Source of the DNA: Hydractinia symbiolongicarpus
Lineage: Eukaryota > Cnidaria > Hydrozoa > Anthoathecata > Hydractiniidae
DNA length: 64,000 bases
Direction: 5' to 3'
Assembly (NCBI RefSeq): GCF_029227915.1
Contig: NC_079884.1
Span: 8,494,001-8,558,000 of the forward strand
In this document: positions 36,182 to 49,479 of the stretch, piece after piece
How positions within the stretch are numbered: position 1 is the first letter of the stretch
Layout: every line of letters begins with the position of its first letter
Notes under the pieces: model-generated
Database searches by the model: none
Seen by the model: only the letters and a program-made list of their open reading frames with translations
What the model was told of the DNA's origin: nothing
Made by a program: the position numbers and the translations under genes

Positions 36182-38640
36182 TCACATTAATGTATGCCAA
36201 TGAGATATAGTTCGTCTAGGTTGTAGCAACATATCATTCCAGTGCGTCAACCCTGTACCGGTAGAGTACATGTAAGGTCCGGTGTTCGCTTTACCAATTA
36301 CTCTTTTTCCGTTACTATTATAGGCGTAAACAATAAGAATGAAACTTGCGCGATCCAAAAGATCGCCGGATATTTCGTAAACAAAAGATTCGTTGAATGT
36401 CGGTGCAGCGATGTCTAACTTATGAACTGATGTTTTCTTGCTCTTTGCAACTTTTCCATTTAACACAAGGTTAACCTTCACAGCGACTCCTAAGGAAAAG
36501 ACGAGATTCAACATTTTCGTATGGTAAGTTCAAGATTTCGCAAGAACTATTTGAATCAACTTATTCTTGATATTTATGTTCTGGGGTAACGGTTATGATT
36601 GATAAGTATCTTGACAGTCAGCAAGATTGTACAGATTACGTTTAACATAATAATCGCTCACAAAAATGTTTAATACCTTACTGTATTATCTACATAAATA
36701 GGAGCAGGGCGGGAGAGGGAGGGAGAGGGGGCTTATTTTAAGGGATGCTTTTTAAGGGAGGCTTTTTACTAAACTGATTAGCAGGTATGTGTATTTCATT
36801 TTTTTTCTTACTAGCATTCATTCTCTTTCCCAGAGCTCTTGGGATAAAACCTCAGGATTTATCCCAAAGAGCTCTGGGGTCGAGAATGCCTAAACATGAT
36901 AATGATAAACAGGCTGCGATAATTTTATAATATACTATTTCATCTCGGCAGTATTTTAATAAGGAAACTGTTTTTACTTATTCAGATTCTTACAAGGGAA
37001 GGTTTTGCTATAGGTTATGTTCACACTTACTACATCGTTTCAACATAGTAGCACTTAGACAGGATAAAGGTATCAAATAACCACGGTAAAGAAAAGATAA
37101 ACCAACCTGAGTCTCTGTGAATATTTAAATCTTTGGCTTTAACAACTGCAATTGTTATTCTGCCTGCTGTTGGAAGATAGGAGAGGGAGAACAATAGCTC
37201 TCCTTTGCAGAGTCCAGGCTAAATGTAAACAGAAATTAAAAATTCTTACTTCTTTACTGGATATCACCACAGGCTCCACAAACCATCCGACTTTCGACTG
37301 CAGCGCTTCTTTGAGTGCGATGTTTATATACCTATATCTTATGGTGAATTGAGACGAAATAAGAAAAGTCCTAGGTACGAGATTGGGGAAGTATATTTTT
37401 AGGTCGCAGCCCTTTTCTAATGAAAACTACACGTAACAACAAAAAAGCAACGGGAGGTCAGCCACCCTAATTTCCATAGCATCTTCTATCTTTTAGGGGG
37501 AGGTAAGAAACCTTTTAAAATTATTTCATTGTGTTTTACTCACCAGTGCGTCGTTATCCGACAAATCTTTCCAAACCTCGACTGCATCATTGCCCTGTAA
37601 GAGCTTTTCCATTTCATCTTGCAAGCCAACAACTACATAACCTAACACGGTTTGTCGTGAAAACCGGTCAAAATCACAAATTGCAATTCTCAAGATACGT
37701 TTGGCCAGTTCGGCCTGCGGTACAGAAAAAATAAATTCTTCATTGAAAACTGGATGTTCACCTTTGCGTGTTTTCGAGTGCATTCTTCTCTTCTTATCTG
37801 GTAGTAAGCATACTTTTAAATAAGGGCTTGGTGACGAGTTTGTATGTTTAGCTTGTATATTCAACCCCTTGCCTATATATACACTGAGCTTTTCATTTGT
37901 CTTGTTGTACGATAACGATAGTGACAATTTCCCAAGACCGATATAAGGTGAGCTGACTTCTTCTTCATCTTGATACAACCTTAAATCCAGATCACTTGGA
38001 TCCATAGAATTTCTACGATACGCTCCACCATCTTGGCTGTATCTTGGTTGTGTTAGGTCTAAGTGACTGGACGATTTTTTAATACTAAGTTCACTTTCAC
38101 TGGGACTAACAGGGCAAGATGCTGGATAACGAGTTGGGGACTGTTGTCTCTCGACGTTCGTGTCGTATACAAACAACAAGCTGTCCATCTCAACAGTTTC
38201 TTTTTTATCCTTGACACTTTTTCCTTTTGAAGTTTTAGCATTTTTTTTTCTGATACAAAAGAGACATACACACAACATCAAAAAAACACAAAGTGCGCAT
38301 GCGCAGCCAATCACCACCAGAAATGTCACAGAATCTAAAAAATATAAACTTTTGATAAAAGAAAACACAGACATATATGGCACGAAAACGAGGTTGATTT
38401 ACTCACAAAACAGAAAAGTTAAATTGAAGTCGAGGCTGTCAATAATCTACTTAATATGTTCTTTGAACTATTTTTCTTATTATTAACTTATTATCTTATT
38501 ATTTTTCTTATTAAAAAAATTGGACCCAATTAAAAAAATTGGACCCAATTGGTGTTGGTGTTGTTGGAAGTCCACACTACCTAAATTAAGGATCGGTTTC
38601 CGGTAATTTGTAAGAACTTACTATTAAAAATTCCACCCAT
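36182..38640 (-). CDS. Synaptotagmin, 409 aa, four coding exons
   Basis: Exons 38640-38622, 38334-37544, 37218-37107, 36489-36182 (1,230 nt, phases agree). The first exon encodes only MGGIFN; its AATA|GTAAGT donor pairs with the TATTTTTTAG acceptor. Then come one transmembrane segment (about residues 9-34), a basic linker, a Ser/Pro-rich stretch, C2A (about 150-260) and C2B (about 275-405). C2B includes LPTAGRITIAVVKAKDL, a polybasic region and a WHTL-type C-terminus. Synaptotagmins are vesicle proteins acting in membrane trafficking and exocytosis. In C2A the first calcium loop reads NSSPSPYLK without its aspartates, while the third keeps CDFDRF. In C2B the third loop reads YAYNSNGK with none. 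Calcium binding is therefore probably lost or weak, as in several non-calcium synaptotagmins. The orthology group cannot be fixed from this alone. Confidence 0.88.
36828..36879. mobile_element. Short palindromic MITE-like element in synaptotagmin intron
   Basis: CCCAGAGCTCTTGGGATAAA is followed about 10 bp later by its inverse TTTATCCCAAAGAGCTCTGGGG. The outer ends resemble CTCGACCCCAG, reminiscent of the CAACCTCG family. No clear target duplication. Confidence 0.5.
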
Positions 38641-39498
38641 GATTATCTGTCTCTATAAAATATGTGTGAAAATAGTAAATTTTCATCAGCACACCAATTC
38701 ACCAAGCGTACCAGCGCTTATTTGATCTTCTATCTAGATAAAACATTAGAGTTTGATAGAATCCTTTATAAAAAATAAAAATAAAATAAAAGTCTTTTCT
38801 TTCCGGCGAAACATCTTTTTTTTCTTTAACCTGTTTGTTTGTTCTTCTTTACATTTATGCACCTTGAAAAATAAAATAAAATTCATTTAATTTTTATTGT
38901 TAATATATAAATCAATACGTTTCAAACTTTTTAAGATTCCCATTAAATGTAAATATTGCATTTACACATCGATTTTAATATAACGTCACGTGACCTTGCA
39001 TTCGAACTTTCAAAATCGTAAACTAACTCTTTACTTTAACGGAATTCAAGATGGGGCTAAAGCTAAATTGCTTTCTTTAAATTCTAGTCAGTAAACTTAT
39101 TCGTCCGGTTTAAGATGTTCAATATATTGAATCACGTATATGTGTATTTATATTTACTTTTTAAACAATATAAACATGAACATATGTAAACGAAATTGTT
39201 ACTTCCTGTCGACGAAATAAAAAACAAACAAACAACAACAACTACAAGGAGATTCAGATTTAATTTTTATTGCCAACATTGTGAAAAATCGGGAAATCAT
39301 GAAATCGAAAGAGTGAAGTGGAGTAGAAAGCTGAGTAACATACGAATTTTCTGCGGACAAATATTGATTATTAATTGATTACTTGTTATTGTGCCTTGCT
39401 CACGTTGTAAGTGTGCTCATTTATTAACCTGAATTTGGGGATTTTTCCAAGATATTTTTTCGCGTCAAAGCTTCGCATGAGAGAACTAGCTACACAGA

Positions 39499-39587
39499 CA
39501 ACCTCGTCCCCAGGGTTTTTTAGTGTTTAATATTTTTCAGGTTCCGTTCCAATATAAAAAACCTAAAAAGCCCTGGGGATGAGGTTG
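39499..39587. mobile_element. 89-bp MITE, CAACCTCG termini, 10-bp target duplication
   Basis: Starts CAACCTCGTCCCCAGGG and ends with the inverse CCCTGGGGATGAGGTTG. The 10-mer GCTACACAGA is directly repeated at 39,489-39,498 and 39,588-39,597. A clean insertion and the best small representative of the family. Confidence 0.85.
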
Positions 39588-40334
39588 GCTACACAGATAA
39601 ATTTATATAACTATAATTTGTTTATAAGGAAAAATTTGTGTTCTTGCTTTGAGGCTTTGTTAGTTAAAACTTAACTCTAAATATGCTACATTTTTACTCT
39701 ATCTTATAAAAATGTCTCTTAAAATTCACTTTATGATTAATTCCTCCTTCTTGGTTTTGACAAATCTTGCAAGTAAAGCTGCATTCATTATTTCTCAAGA
39801 ATTTTAGCTACTAGTAATCGAATGTAATCGGAAGGACTTAAACTGGTCGACATCTGTGCAATTAATACCACTGAAATTTAAGGTAGCTCAAAATACATTG
39901 TGTAAAGAAGATATACGATTTTTTTGTTCTGTGGCTACTTCGTAACTGCCTGTTTTATTCAGATGATTTTTTTAAACGCGGTTTGCTATTCTTCAATGTT
40001 AATTTCTTTGCGTCCGTTAATTTGATGACCTCTAAAGTTATCGAAATTCGTGAGTTGTGCTAAGAAGGAGGGTGTGAATGTAAGGTAGAAACATAATAAA
40101 GCTAGTAAAATTCTGTGTGACTGAATTATCACCTGATAATGATATGCTAATTGTTTTTGTGTCTGTGCTTAACAGGCAAAGTGGATGTGTTTTAATATTT
40201 TTTTTACAATAGTCCCGTTTTAAGATTTCCTTTGCTCGCGTTCCGATTCTGCCGAAAATATAAAAGGGTTTTTCGCTTTTTCGTTTTTTTAGTAAATATT
40301 TATATTTATAGTTAGAATAATGTTAAGATAGAGC

Positions 40335-40470
40335 CATCTAATGACCGCCTATTGGCTTGTGTGGCAGGCAAGCAACTTAGAGTAACGTTGAACGTATCTC
40401 TATCAGTAATGTAACATAGTTAAAATCGAAGGGAAGGAAAAGTCAAAAGTGTTACTTACTAACCTATGTT
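40335..40470 (+). mobile_element. SINE body, 5'-truncated copy
   Basis: Matches the body of the SINE at 23,061-23,330 closely (TGACCGC, GGCTTGTGTG, CAGGCAAGCAA, GTATCTCTA, GTAATGTAACATAGTTA, GGGAAGGAAAAG). The tRNA-like head is missing. Confidence 0.75.
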
Positions 40471-43400
40471 GCCAGATTATGGATGCATCTTTTTTTGCAT
40501 TACAATGCAGTGTATGGAAGCTTCTATACATTGGCTTCCCTTGCCTATCAACAGGTGTATGTATAACGTAAAACTAACTATAAGCTAGTAGTTATCACAG
40601 TTCTTGTTATGAATCTAGAATAGTTGATATATTTTCTCCTTCAAGTTAGAAAGCTACTTTTCCTTTGCTTGAGATTACGGTGGAAGAACTTTGTCGACAT
40701 ATCGTAGAAAGCTTTTGCGTAAAATATAAATAACAATTTTTGAAAAGCGAGAACTTTGGAGTAATTTATATTTGATTTGATTTGTTTTGTTTTGCATAGT
40801 ATTCGCCAGCAGGCTTTTGGGATGTTTTGGATGCGAAATTGTTTTGTTAGCGACATGATGTAAAATGTAGGTCATGAAATGTTGTCTTGATATAAAATGT
40901 TTGGATTAGGCTTTTTTTTAAAGTTTTAATTGTTAAACAAATTTTAGGATATTTGTGACCTTTTATTTAAAAAAGAAATGATTTTCTTGCTTTATCTGCA
41001 ACATTATTTCCCTTTATGGTGTAAAGCAAATTTTAAATGTGAATTATTCCTAAGTATCACAGATCGTCTCTATATTAAAAATACCAGTATTTTGTCTGTT
41101 GACGAAAAGCGGGTCGTGCTAACCAAGCACGAAATCATCAAAATACAAATAGCAAGTGCGATAAATTTTTATCGATTTTGCATGGGCTAACGGCTAGAAA
41201 AAAATTGACTTGAAAAGAAAATCAATTGGTTCTGTGTGTCAAATAGGCGTATAATTTCATGACTATACTGGTATACAAGTATCGAAATGAAGCCCTCGAA
41301 GAAAAAATTTAAAACATCATCTACTTTATCCTCAAAACTTTGGGTCCCGTTTTGATATAAAAAATGTAAGAAACCATAGGAATAATGTTGAAACATTGTC
41401 TGATTTTTTAAGCGACTAAATGTTTTCCTGTAATTATAATAAAGTAGTTGTAAAAATTTCACAAACGTTAACTTTGTATCTCTGTTCACCCACAATTGAT
41501 TAATTATCAATTTTTTTTCACCTAATACTTAGACTAAATAATAATTTAGTGTAAAATCGAGAAAAAGGTGTTTTTATAAGTAGCTATGTATAAGCAATTA
41601 TCTCAGGGAACACAAGAAGTTACATTTGAGAAAATAGCTAGTTGCTTGTTTTCATTTAAAGGTGCTTAGAAGTTTCGCAGATAAAGTACAGTTGCTTATA
41701 AACTGGTCGCTTAAAAAAAACATCTAAAAAACGTCTTCTTCTTTTAAACGCCCCAAATAATAACTTTACTGCGCTATGTTGTTCTTAGTAGTCAACAACT
41801 TTCAAAGCCACAACGTTTTTAAGTTTTCAAAAGATTCAAACAGCATGGAAACGTCAGTTCTGTCAAAATATGTAGCGTGTAGGAGGGCGTGAATGTAGGC
41901 TAGCACCCTGTGAAGTCACTGTTAACACTATTATTATACACGTGCTAACTTAGTGGCAGATTTTTTTGTTTTCTGTTTAGTTGCTAAGTGATAAAGGAAG
42001 GTACAGCGACCAATTTGCGTCATATCTTGGATGTGTTTTACCATTATCATAGGAAAAAATTAGATTTAAAACATTTATGAGCGAGCGTTATCATAGGATA
42101 AAAAATATGTAAATATAGATGAGCATATCAGATATATCATTGTGTAGTAACACGACTAGTCTACCATATTAATAACTATGTATTCTTAAAGTGAGTACTA
42201 TAATAGTAGTTGACTAGAGAGACTGCACCCCAGATTATAAGCCGTGGGCGGTCAAATACAGTATTTTCTAATATTTGCAATCACACTTAGCAACATATAT
42301 GCGCCCGGCAGTTATTTATTCCTTCCTGCGATAAGTATGCCAATATTACACTTAATATTACAATTATTTTCAAAGACATGTATCCTATTTATTAATTTCC
42401 TTGCGTGAGTGAGCATGTGAGTCCACGGCACAAGAATCACGAGTTACTTTTTTATAGCTCGCGCATTGTTCCCTAAAAGCGTGGCTGTGCGCTAAAATTT
42501 ACTAAAATAAAAGTTAGAAAGTTACTTCATAGAAGTCAGATATAATTTGTAAGTATATAACATCGGCTATTTACTATATAAATATGTATACTCCTATGCC
42601 AAAATAGCAATGTAGACATAAATTTGTATAGGTATAGGCTACATATGAATTAACGGTATTAGACATAGACAGAGTACACGGACTGTTAAATGAAGTTTTC
42701 GGCATAAAGTAACGATTTTGTTCGTTGACTGATGTCTCTTTGAAGATGCGCTGCAACCACAGGACCAAAAAAGTAAAGAGAAAACGGAGTAGATGCTTCT
42801 TATATGGTAATCCGTCAGGTTTTAAAACAAATGTGTGTAAAATTAGAAGTAATTAATAAAGACTGTTGTGGAATACTAAATTAAGAAGAATGAAATCTGT
42901 TTATAATCGCTTTATATTCCTCTCTACTAATATCTTTTAGTTTAATTCTGTTAAGCTTAGTCCATGGGGGATGTAGGGGCAGAATCTTCTGCTGTGTTTC
43001 CACGTTGGACGGAGACAGTGTAGTGTCCATGAAATGATAGAGGAGAGAAGCGTATGACAATCAGTGGGTGGCTTTTTGCCTGGAAAATCTATAAAAAATA
43101 AATTTCAACCTGATATGTTGATAAAGTTCTTCTAAGACCGTATTGTGGAGTTACCAATATGCTAGGATTTTGTTTCCCTTTTTCCAACATATATTTTTTT
43201 TCTTTTTTCATCTTAGCTAGATCTTAGGTACTTAGGTTAGGCGTGTTCCAAAAGTGTTGTAATTTTTAGGCTTATAGAATCAGGACTAAGTAAAAACTCA
43301 AAGTTTAATTTGATATTTCACCTTAACAGGATATTCGCCGACAAAAGTAGTCCACCATTCGAAATCCACTTTATTTATTTTGTGAAAACAACCCCATGTT

Positions 43401-44420
43401 CCTCCCATGTGGAAATCTGGTGGGACCTCTATTCCCTACAACCTGCGTGGAGACCATATGGCTACCATAACCAGGTAACGGGTTAGAAGTGGTGCGAAGG
43501 CGTTGGTTTCTTTTCTCTTGTCCACATTACCCTCCATCGCATAGCGTAAAATAACTTAAATTGCACAACTAAGAATACACCATTTCAATCGAATTTCGTG
43601 TATGTCTCTAAATGTTCAACACTCCATTTCTAGCCGCCTTTAGAAAGTGGAGAACTCAAACTCCTTCTTAAACGCTTCCTCTGATTTATGACTGTCAAAA
43701 AAGCAAAAAAGCCACGTGACCAGAAGATTGAGTATATTAGTTGGAAGATTACCTTAGAATTTGTGAGGTGTTCAAGCAGAGTGCTTTCTTTGACGGCCAG
43801 CGTCTTCTTTTTCTTTACGTAGAAGATGAAATTTCAATACAGAATTTTGTTTCTTTTGTTTCATAATGTTAGTACGACTGCACAAACATTTCATCATAAT
43901 GCACGTAATGTTTACTCGTGTATGACGGCCAATATAATATAAACACTCAGTACCAGATCCTTTATATATATATTGTTTTAAGCAGGTGTCTTTCTTATGA
44001 TGGAGGTATGGTAACTAGTTTTTGTGTGAAATGCAACTTTTCTGTTTAAAAATGAGAGCCGTGAAAAAAGCAATTATAAACAAAACGAACGGGGGTAAAG
44101 CAAAACAAATTTTTGGTAAATTGATATTTCTTTAATTACGATTTATTATAATAATTGTCAATCTTTGGATCGAGTATTAAAGCTAAAACTGAAGCTGTGT
44201 AAGTCGCCTACGAATACTCGTTAAAAATTATAGATTTTTTTTTGATAATATATCTAAAAGTGTTAGGAATTTAATTGTGTCGTTTTAAAAGCAAGCTCTT
44301 TAAGTTATTTTTGACCCCCGGCAACAATTATTTCATTATCTCGCGCCAAATGAGGGATGTAACGTTGCCACGTGTTCTTTTTCATTTTTTTCTTTTTCTT
44401 TTGCATTGTCAATATATTAA

Positions 44421-44512
44421 CTTCGAACCCAGGGCCTGTATAAATTTTAATTAAAGGATAAAAGGCGTTTCATCCTAATATCAAAAACACGCTACAGATC
44501 CTAAGTTTGAAG
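44421..44512. mobile_element. 92-bp MITE related to the ends of the RecQ-carrying element
   Basis: The left end CTTCGAACCCAGGGCCTGTA and the right end (inverse CTTCAAACTTAGGATCTGTA then GCG, TTTTTGATAT, AGGATGAAACGC) match the outer ~50 bp of the inverted repeats at 50,013 and 53,980. This is essentially two such ends joined. No clear target duplication. Confidence 0.6.
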
Positions 44513-44749
44513 CTGGATTATTTCCTTTTATTTTCATTGATAAAGATATGAACAAAGGACAGTAAAGAAGTAATTTTGTGCGGCACAAGCGCTTTCAAGG
44601 CTCTTTGATTAGACTTTTTCATCCGATTCGGCTTTCAATATAGTAAACAAGCTTCTGTTGCGGCCATTTCACCTATAGCTGTTCATAGTGGTAACCTGGA
44701 GATTAGTAAAACACATTCCTATTTCTCATTGAATAAAGCGAATAAATAA

Positions 44750-45026
44750 ACGAACGAACGAACGAACGAACGAACGAACGAACGAACGAACGAACGAACG
44801 AACGAACGAACGAACGAACGAACGAACGAACGAACGAACGAACGAACGAACGAACGAACGAACGAACGAACGAACGAACGAACGAACGAACGAACGAACG
44901 AACGAACGAACGAACGAACGAACGAACGAACGAACGAACGAACGAACGAACGAACGAACGAACGAACGAACGAACGAACGAACGAACGAACGAACGAACG
45001 AACGAACGAACGAACGAACGAACGAA
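44750..45026. repeat. (AACG)n microsatellite, about 275 bp
   Basis: An uninterrupted tetranucleotide repeat of about 68 units. The long FVRS-repeat reading frames on the minus strand are artefacts of a 4-bp period read in threes. Confidence 0.95.
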
Positions 45027-45647
45027 AAGAGATGCATAAAATAACACACATTTTGTTTGTCAATTTGTCAATCACTGATCCTGAATTATCCGCAGATTTA
45101 TAGCAAATGATGGAGCTGGCATTCGCGTTCCATTACTAATTGATGTAATGAAATATTACGTCTTCTGCTTCTAGGTTGTTTATTCTCTATGTTTAGATTT
45201 TTTAGTAGTAACCTATTTTCTAGTTTCTTCCTACGATGCTTTATCTGATCGGCAAAAAGTAAAAAAACTGGCACATTATTGTAAGTGTGCAAAAGGCGAA
45301 ATAAATGACATAGTATTCACAAGAATCTACAGCGACTTTTATATTTACCTGTAGTGTTACATCTTTGATAAATTACCAGTTTGGTAAAATTCTTTATTTG
45401 TTTTTTACTCAAAGAATCTCTGTTTTAAAAATAAGAGAATAAATTTCGTCCACATAAGATCAAGTGGCATTGGATCGAAAGATATCAAAATTTCCTCTAA
45501 ACTTTCTTAATAAATTTGTATAACCACGTGCAAAACGAAAGAGAGATTATAGTCAAAGGTTTTTAAGAAGCAGGTATCTGTGAAGCAATCCCTTTATGAC
45601 ATAAGACTAAACATGTCGTCTTTACTTTATATTTTGTAAATGTATTA

Positions 45648-45755
45648 CAGCCTCGTTCCCAGGGTATTTTGCCTTGTTGATAAGTTGATAGCGGCGAATT
45701 GTTGGCCAATCCGTAATAACGGCTCAGGGGCCACAAGACCCTGGGGACGAGGTTG
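45648..45755. mobile_element. 108-bp MITE, CA(A/G)CCTCG termini, 9-bp target duplication
   Basis: Starts CAGCCTCGTTCCCAGGG and ends with the inverse CCCTGGGGACGAGGTTG. The 9-mer AATGTATTA is directly repeated at 45,639-45,647 and 45,756-45,764. Confidence 0.85.
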
Positions 45756-45764
45756 AATGTATTA

Positions 45765-48465
45765 CTGTAACAGATATGTATATTACTGTTATAGATAAAA
45801 GTTCATATCAAAGAGTAGCTTTTATCGCTGTTAGAAAAAGTTTTTTTCTATTTTCTGTACTTCCACTATCTATTTTTGTCATTGTTTAGAAGTAAATTTT
45901 AAATTTTACATCTCAACAGCTCTCTCAGAAGTCCGATTTTGAAAATAAAATGGTGGACAAAATGTTAGTCGACCAAAATTTTAGTCGGACAAAATTATTA
46001 TTCGGACATTTTCAATAATAAAAGATGCTTTTTGTGTGTTCAAAATGGTTGCGCGCAGCTTTTTCGCACTTCTGCAGAGTAATTCATTACTTCATGTTAA
46101 AGGCGGAAAAGGATGCAAGCAATACCGATTCGGGAAATATGCATGAAGGACCAATTCCCGTGGATTTTTTTATAGGGTTATTAACAAGTTGTGTCTAATT
46201 ATTTCAGTTTAAATCAGAAACATTGTTAAAATTAATCAGTCCAGAAAATAAAAATTGGCGTCACAGCTAATGTAGTTTTTTAAAATTGCACTAAAATTGA
46301 GGTTCTATTTTTAAAGATATTTTTTAAGTATATTCTTCATGCAGTTATCATAAAAAATGTATTTTTATCTTCCAAAAGCAAATAATATTAAAGTCTAAAA
46401 AATTTTTTTAATGCACTTTTTGAGCCAACTTTTGTTGACTCATAGTAAATATGATGTTTACACTATTGTACAAAAGTATAAACATGAACGATTTATGACG
46501 TAAAGTCGCAACGTCCGTTGCAGAATAACATGTTGCTTTGTGTCTGCAGTATATTTGGATAAAAATGTCACAATTTCGTCAAATGTTTGTCATCAATATC
46601 GGTATTATTTTGTCGTGTGAATGTCTTGACTGGATTGGGAGAAACTTTAAGAAATTTTGAGAAGCGCTCTGTTAACATTAAATAAGGATAAATAGCTGAA
46701 AAACTTAGGGAAGATTTAGGACATTCTGCATAAAAACGTTCGGAAGACGCCAAACACATGCTTTTCTTTTGCCGATTTTAACATTTAAAAAATTTAGAAC
46801 GTTTCAAGATCTGTTAAAAGGTGTTAATTTTTCATTAGTGAGTATTCCGGAGTGTATTTTTGCCACTTAAAATTTCCTGATTGTTAATTTTTCACAGAGA
46901 TGTTTTGCCGCCTTCTGATTACGGAGTCCGCTGCAATGACATTTGTCAAAAACAGCTATTTTGCCGAATATTATTTCCAAGGTTGTACGATATTTTTATA
47001 ACAAAGAATTATAGAGCAATTTGAACTCAGCGATACACTTTTTAACCTCGTCTCCAGAGCCTTTTTTGGTTCTTATTTAACTTAAAAGAATGGCAATATC
47101 CCAATAACAAGTAGGGTGTGTTTTCATCTAGACGTAAAGATAATGTTTATAAAAGACACCAGATGAGGCATGTAATTTTTGTTTTGACTGTTTATTTGTT
47201 TATTTGTTTTTGCAGCCACTCGTTTGTTTAACGGTCTGATAGTAATTCTTGCGACACCACTGTTTGCACTAGAGTCTGATAAAGCATACAAAGTTATGTC
47301 AATTTGCAAACATTGCAGTGGCTTGACAAGTTTGCTTCAAAAAACAACTACAAAACAAACAAACAATTTTTTTGCAGACAGCTGTTAATCTGTAAACGTA
47401 CAACCTTCGGGCAAAGTAATACCATGTCGGGGATAAATTCACTTTGCGCTTTACTTAGAAGCCTAAAGATATTCTAGAAAGCGAAAAAGAAGGTCTGAGA
47501 ACAAGATTGCTAAAGTACAAGGTTTGAGGTGATGAAAAAGACCTCATTAAAGTCATTTGTTTCATGATATATAAAAAAATGCAAAAATGCCCTTACCCAG
47601 ACAATTTTAATTTGTTGTTTTTATGTAACTAATATGTAGCACATTTTCCACTAATTTGAAGATCAACTTTTCACTCAAACGTTGCTATTAAAGTTACCCC
47701 CATTCGGTCTTACATCCAGCAGTTCGTTGCTTTATGAGATACAAATGTCTTCTTATTTAAGGTTGATCAGAACAGAAAAGAAATAAATTAGCTAAAACTA
47801 AAAAAGGAACAATGATGAGTCCTTTTCAAACGTCCGTACTTAACTTTTATCTTGCACTTGACATTAAAAAATGTTTCTAATTTGGTGGGAAAATTTTTTA
47901 AAGATTGCTTATTACACATTGAGACAATTTTGGAGATTATTAAACTCCCTGCTAACAATTACTTGTGTTCGCCCTATGTGTTTGGTTTGACGGAAATTTT
48001 CACACCGGTACCCAATCATACTCCGCTTCAAATTCGGATAAAAAGGAATTGTGCTTTTGCAGATTCTAATACAGTTTTTTATATATTGATTGATAAAAAA
48101 AATCTAAACGTCTCCTTCAACTCAACAAAGTTAGCAATTAGATTAACAATGTCAGCATTTGAGACAACTATATATTCCTTACATATAAGGTCGTTTGCCT
48201 TATTATACCAAACGACATTTTGCAGACCAGACTATGTGAAAATTGTACAAGTGAGTTATTAAAGTTTATCAAAAATCTTGGTACTAATAGACATAGCTTG
48301 AGTGTTCTTCCGTTAATGCTAACGTCAGCATTTTTGCGGCAAATTTTATAACAAATAATTTCAATCAAGAGGATAAAACGTTGTTTTTAAAAAGAGATAT
48401 TCCATATTGTAAAAAATTAAGCACAATCAATATTCAATATTTCAACATTGAATATACTTTCTCAA
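45765..48465. other. No gene recognised
   Basis: Holds a possible degraded Helitron end at 46,145-46,190 (CCCGTGGATTTTTTTATAGGG). A 136-aa open frame at 47,852-48,262 (+) has no recognisable domain, weak start context and no splice support; I do not call it a gene. Confidence 0.4.
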
Positions 48466-48469
48466 CCAA

Positions 48470-48590
48470 CCTCGTCCCCAGAGTCACTTGATACAGCAAC
48501 GCCCAGATATACTGACTAGCCTGTTTCAGGACCTTTTAGCCGCTATCACCTTCATCAAAAATGCAAAATTCCTTGGGAAAGAGGGTGCAC
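48470..48590. mobile_element. Diverged CAACCTCG-type MITE
   Basis: The left end CAACCTCGTCCCCAGAG and the right end CCTTGGGAAAGAGGGTG are imperfectly inverted. The flanks share only CTCAAC of nine positions, consistent with an old insertion. Confidence 0.55.
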
Positions 48591-48979
48591 CTCAACGGTT
48601 GCTGATGTATAATACAGGCAGCAATGTATAATGAATGTATAATACAGGCAGCAAAATTTTGGAATTAAAAAAAATTAAGAAACGTTTTGAGCGTTATGGC
48701 AGCCTTGGTTTAACCAACCTAACTGAAACTTTTCATGCAACATCTATATGTGTATGTATTGAATGTTTTACTTACGAAGTATCGTGCAGCTAAAAATAAA
48801 GTATTCAACAGCCACTCCAAACTCATTCACTTAATACACCAGTATTGTAACATAAATATGATATCGTATGTCTGTTGTGGTTTTTAAGTTGTGATACAGT
48901 TCGAATGCATATTTCTCATTCATTAAACTCTGTATCAAGTCAGATAATTTAATCTGACAGTGTAAAGGAGCGATATATA

Positions 48980-48980
<1 letters not shown>

Positions 48981-49010
<30 letters not shown>

Positions 49011-49110
49011 TTAGTGGTGGTGTTGTTGTTTATAATGCGCGATCACAAGGCTGGTTGTTTTGTTGTTGTTGTTATTGTTGTTATTGTTGTTGCCTTTTTA
49101 TTGTTGTGTT
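48981..49110 (+). repeat. (GTT)n microsatellite cluster
   Basis: TTG repeats at 48,981-49,010 and broken runs up to about 49,110. Confidence 0.85.
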
Positions 49111-49479
49111 GTTGTTTTCATTATTCTTTGAGTCAACAACGAAGTAAATAAACATGAAACGAACTTATTCTATTTTTCTGCTTTTTTGAAGTCAAGAAAG
49201 ACGAGAAACATAACTTCTAGTTTTAATTTTTCTTCTCACATTTCAAAGTTCAAAATGTTGCTAATATTATTATGGCAGAGGCGAAGAGCTGTAACTTCCT
49301 TGCCAACCTTGATTTCCACTGTACATTAGGGATTCAATTTACCTTAACCTGCTGAAGAAGGGTAGCTAGATGGGTGGTTGTTTAAGTTTGTGAAAACATT
49401 GTCTCCCTAACACATAAAGTAAGAAGAAGAAAATGATGCCAACAGAAGATACCATGCCTAATCCTATTCGGCCCCGAAT

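Larger units (their letters stand above)
38641..44420. other. Gene-poor region upstream of synaptotagmin
   Basis: It should include the synaptotagmin 5' UTR and promoter. Apart from a MITE (39,499-39,587) and a SINE body (40,335-40,470), I found no ORF with domain character and no RNA gene on either strand. Confidence 0.4.

Noticed and set aside
44703-45075. Three overlapping long minus-strand frames made of FVRS repeats
   Set aside because: They are translations of the AACG microsatellite in three frames, with no gene structure around them.
47852-48262. 136-aa open frame on the plus strand
   Set aside because: No recognisable motif, AT-driven composition, no splice or homology clue; kept only as a remark.
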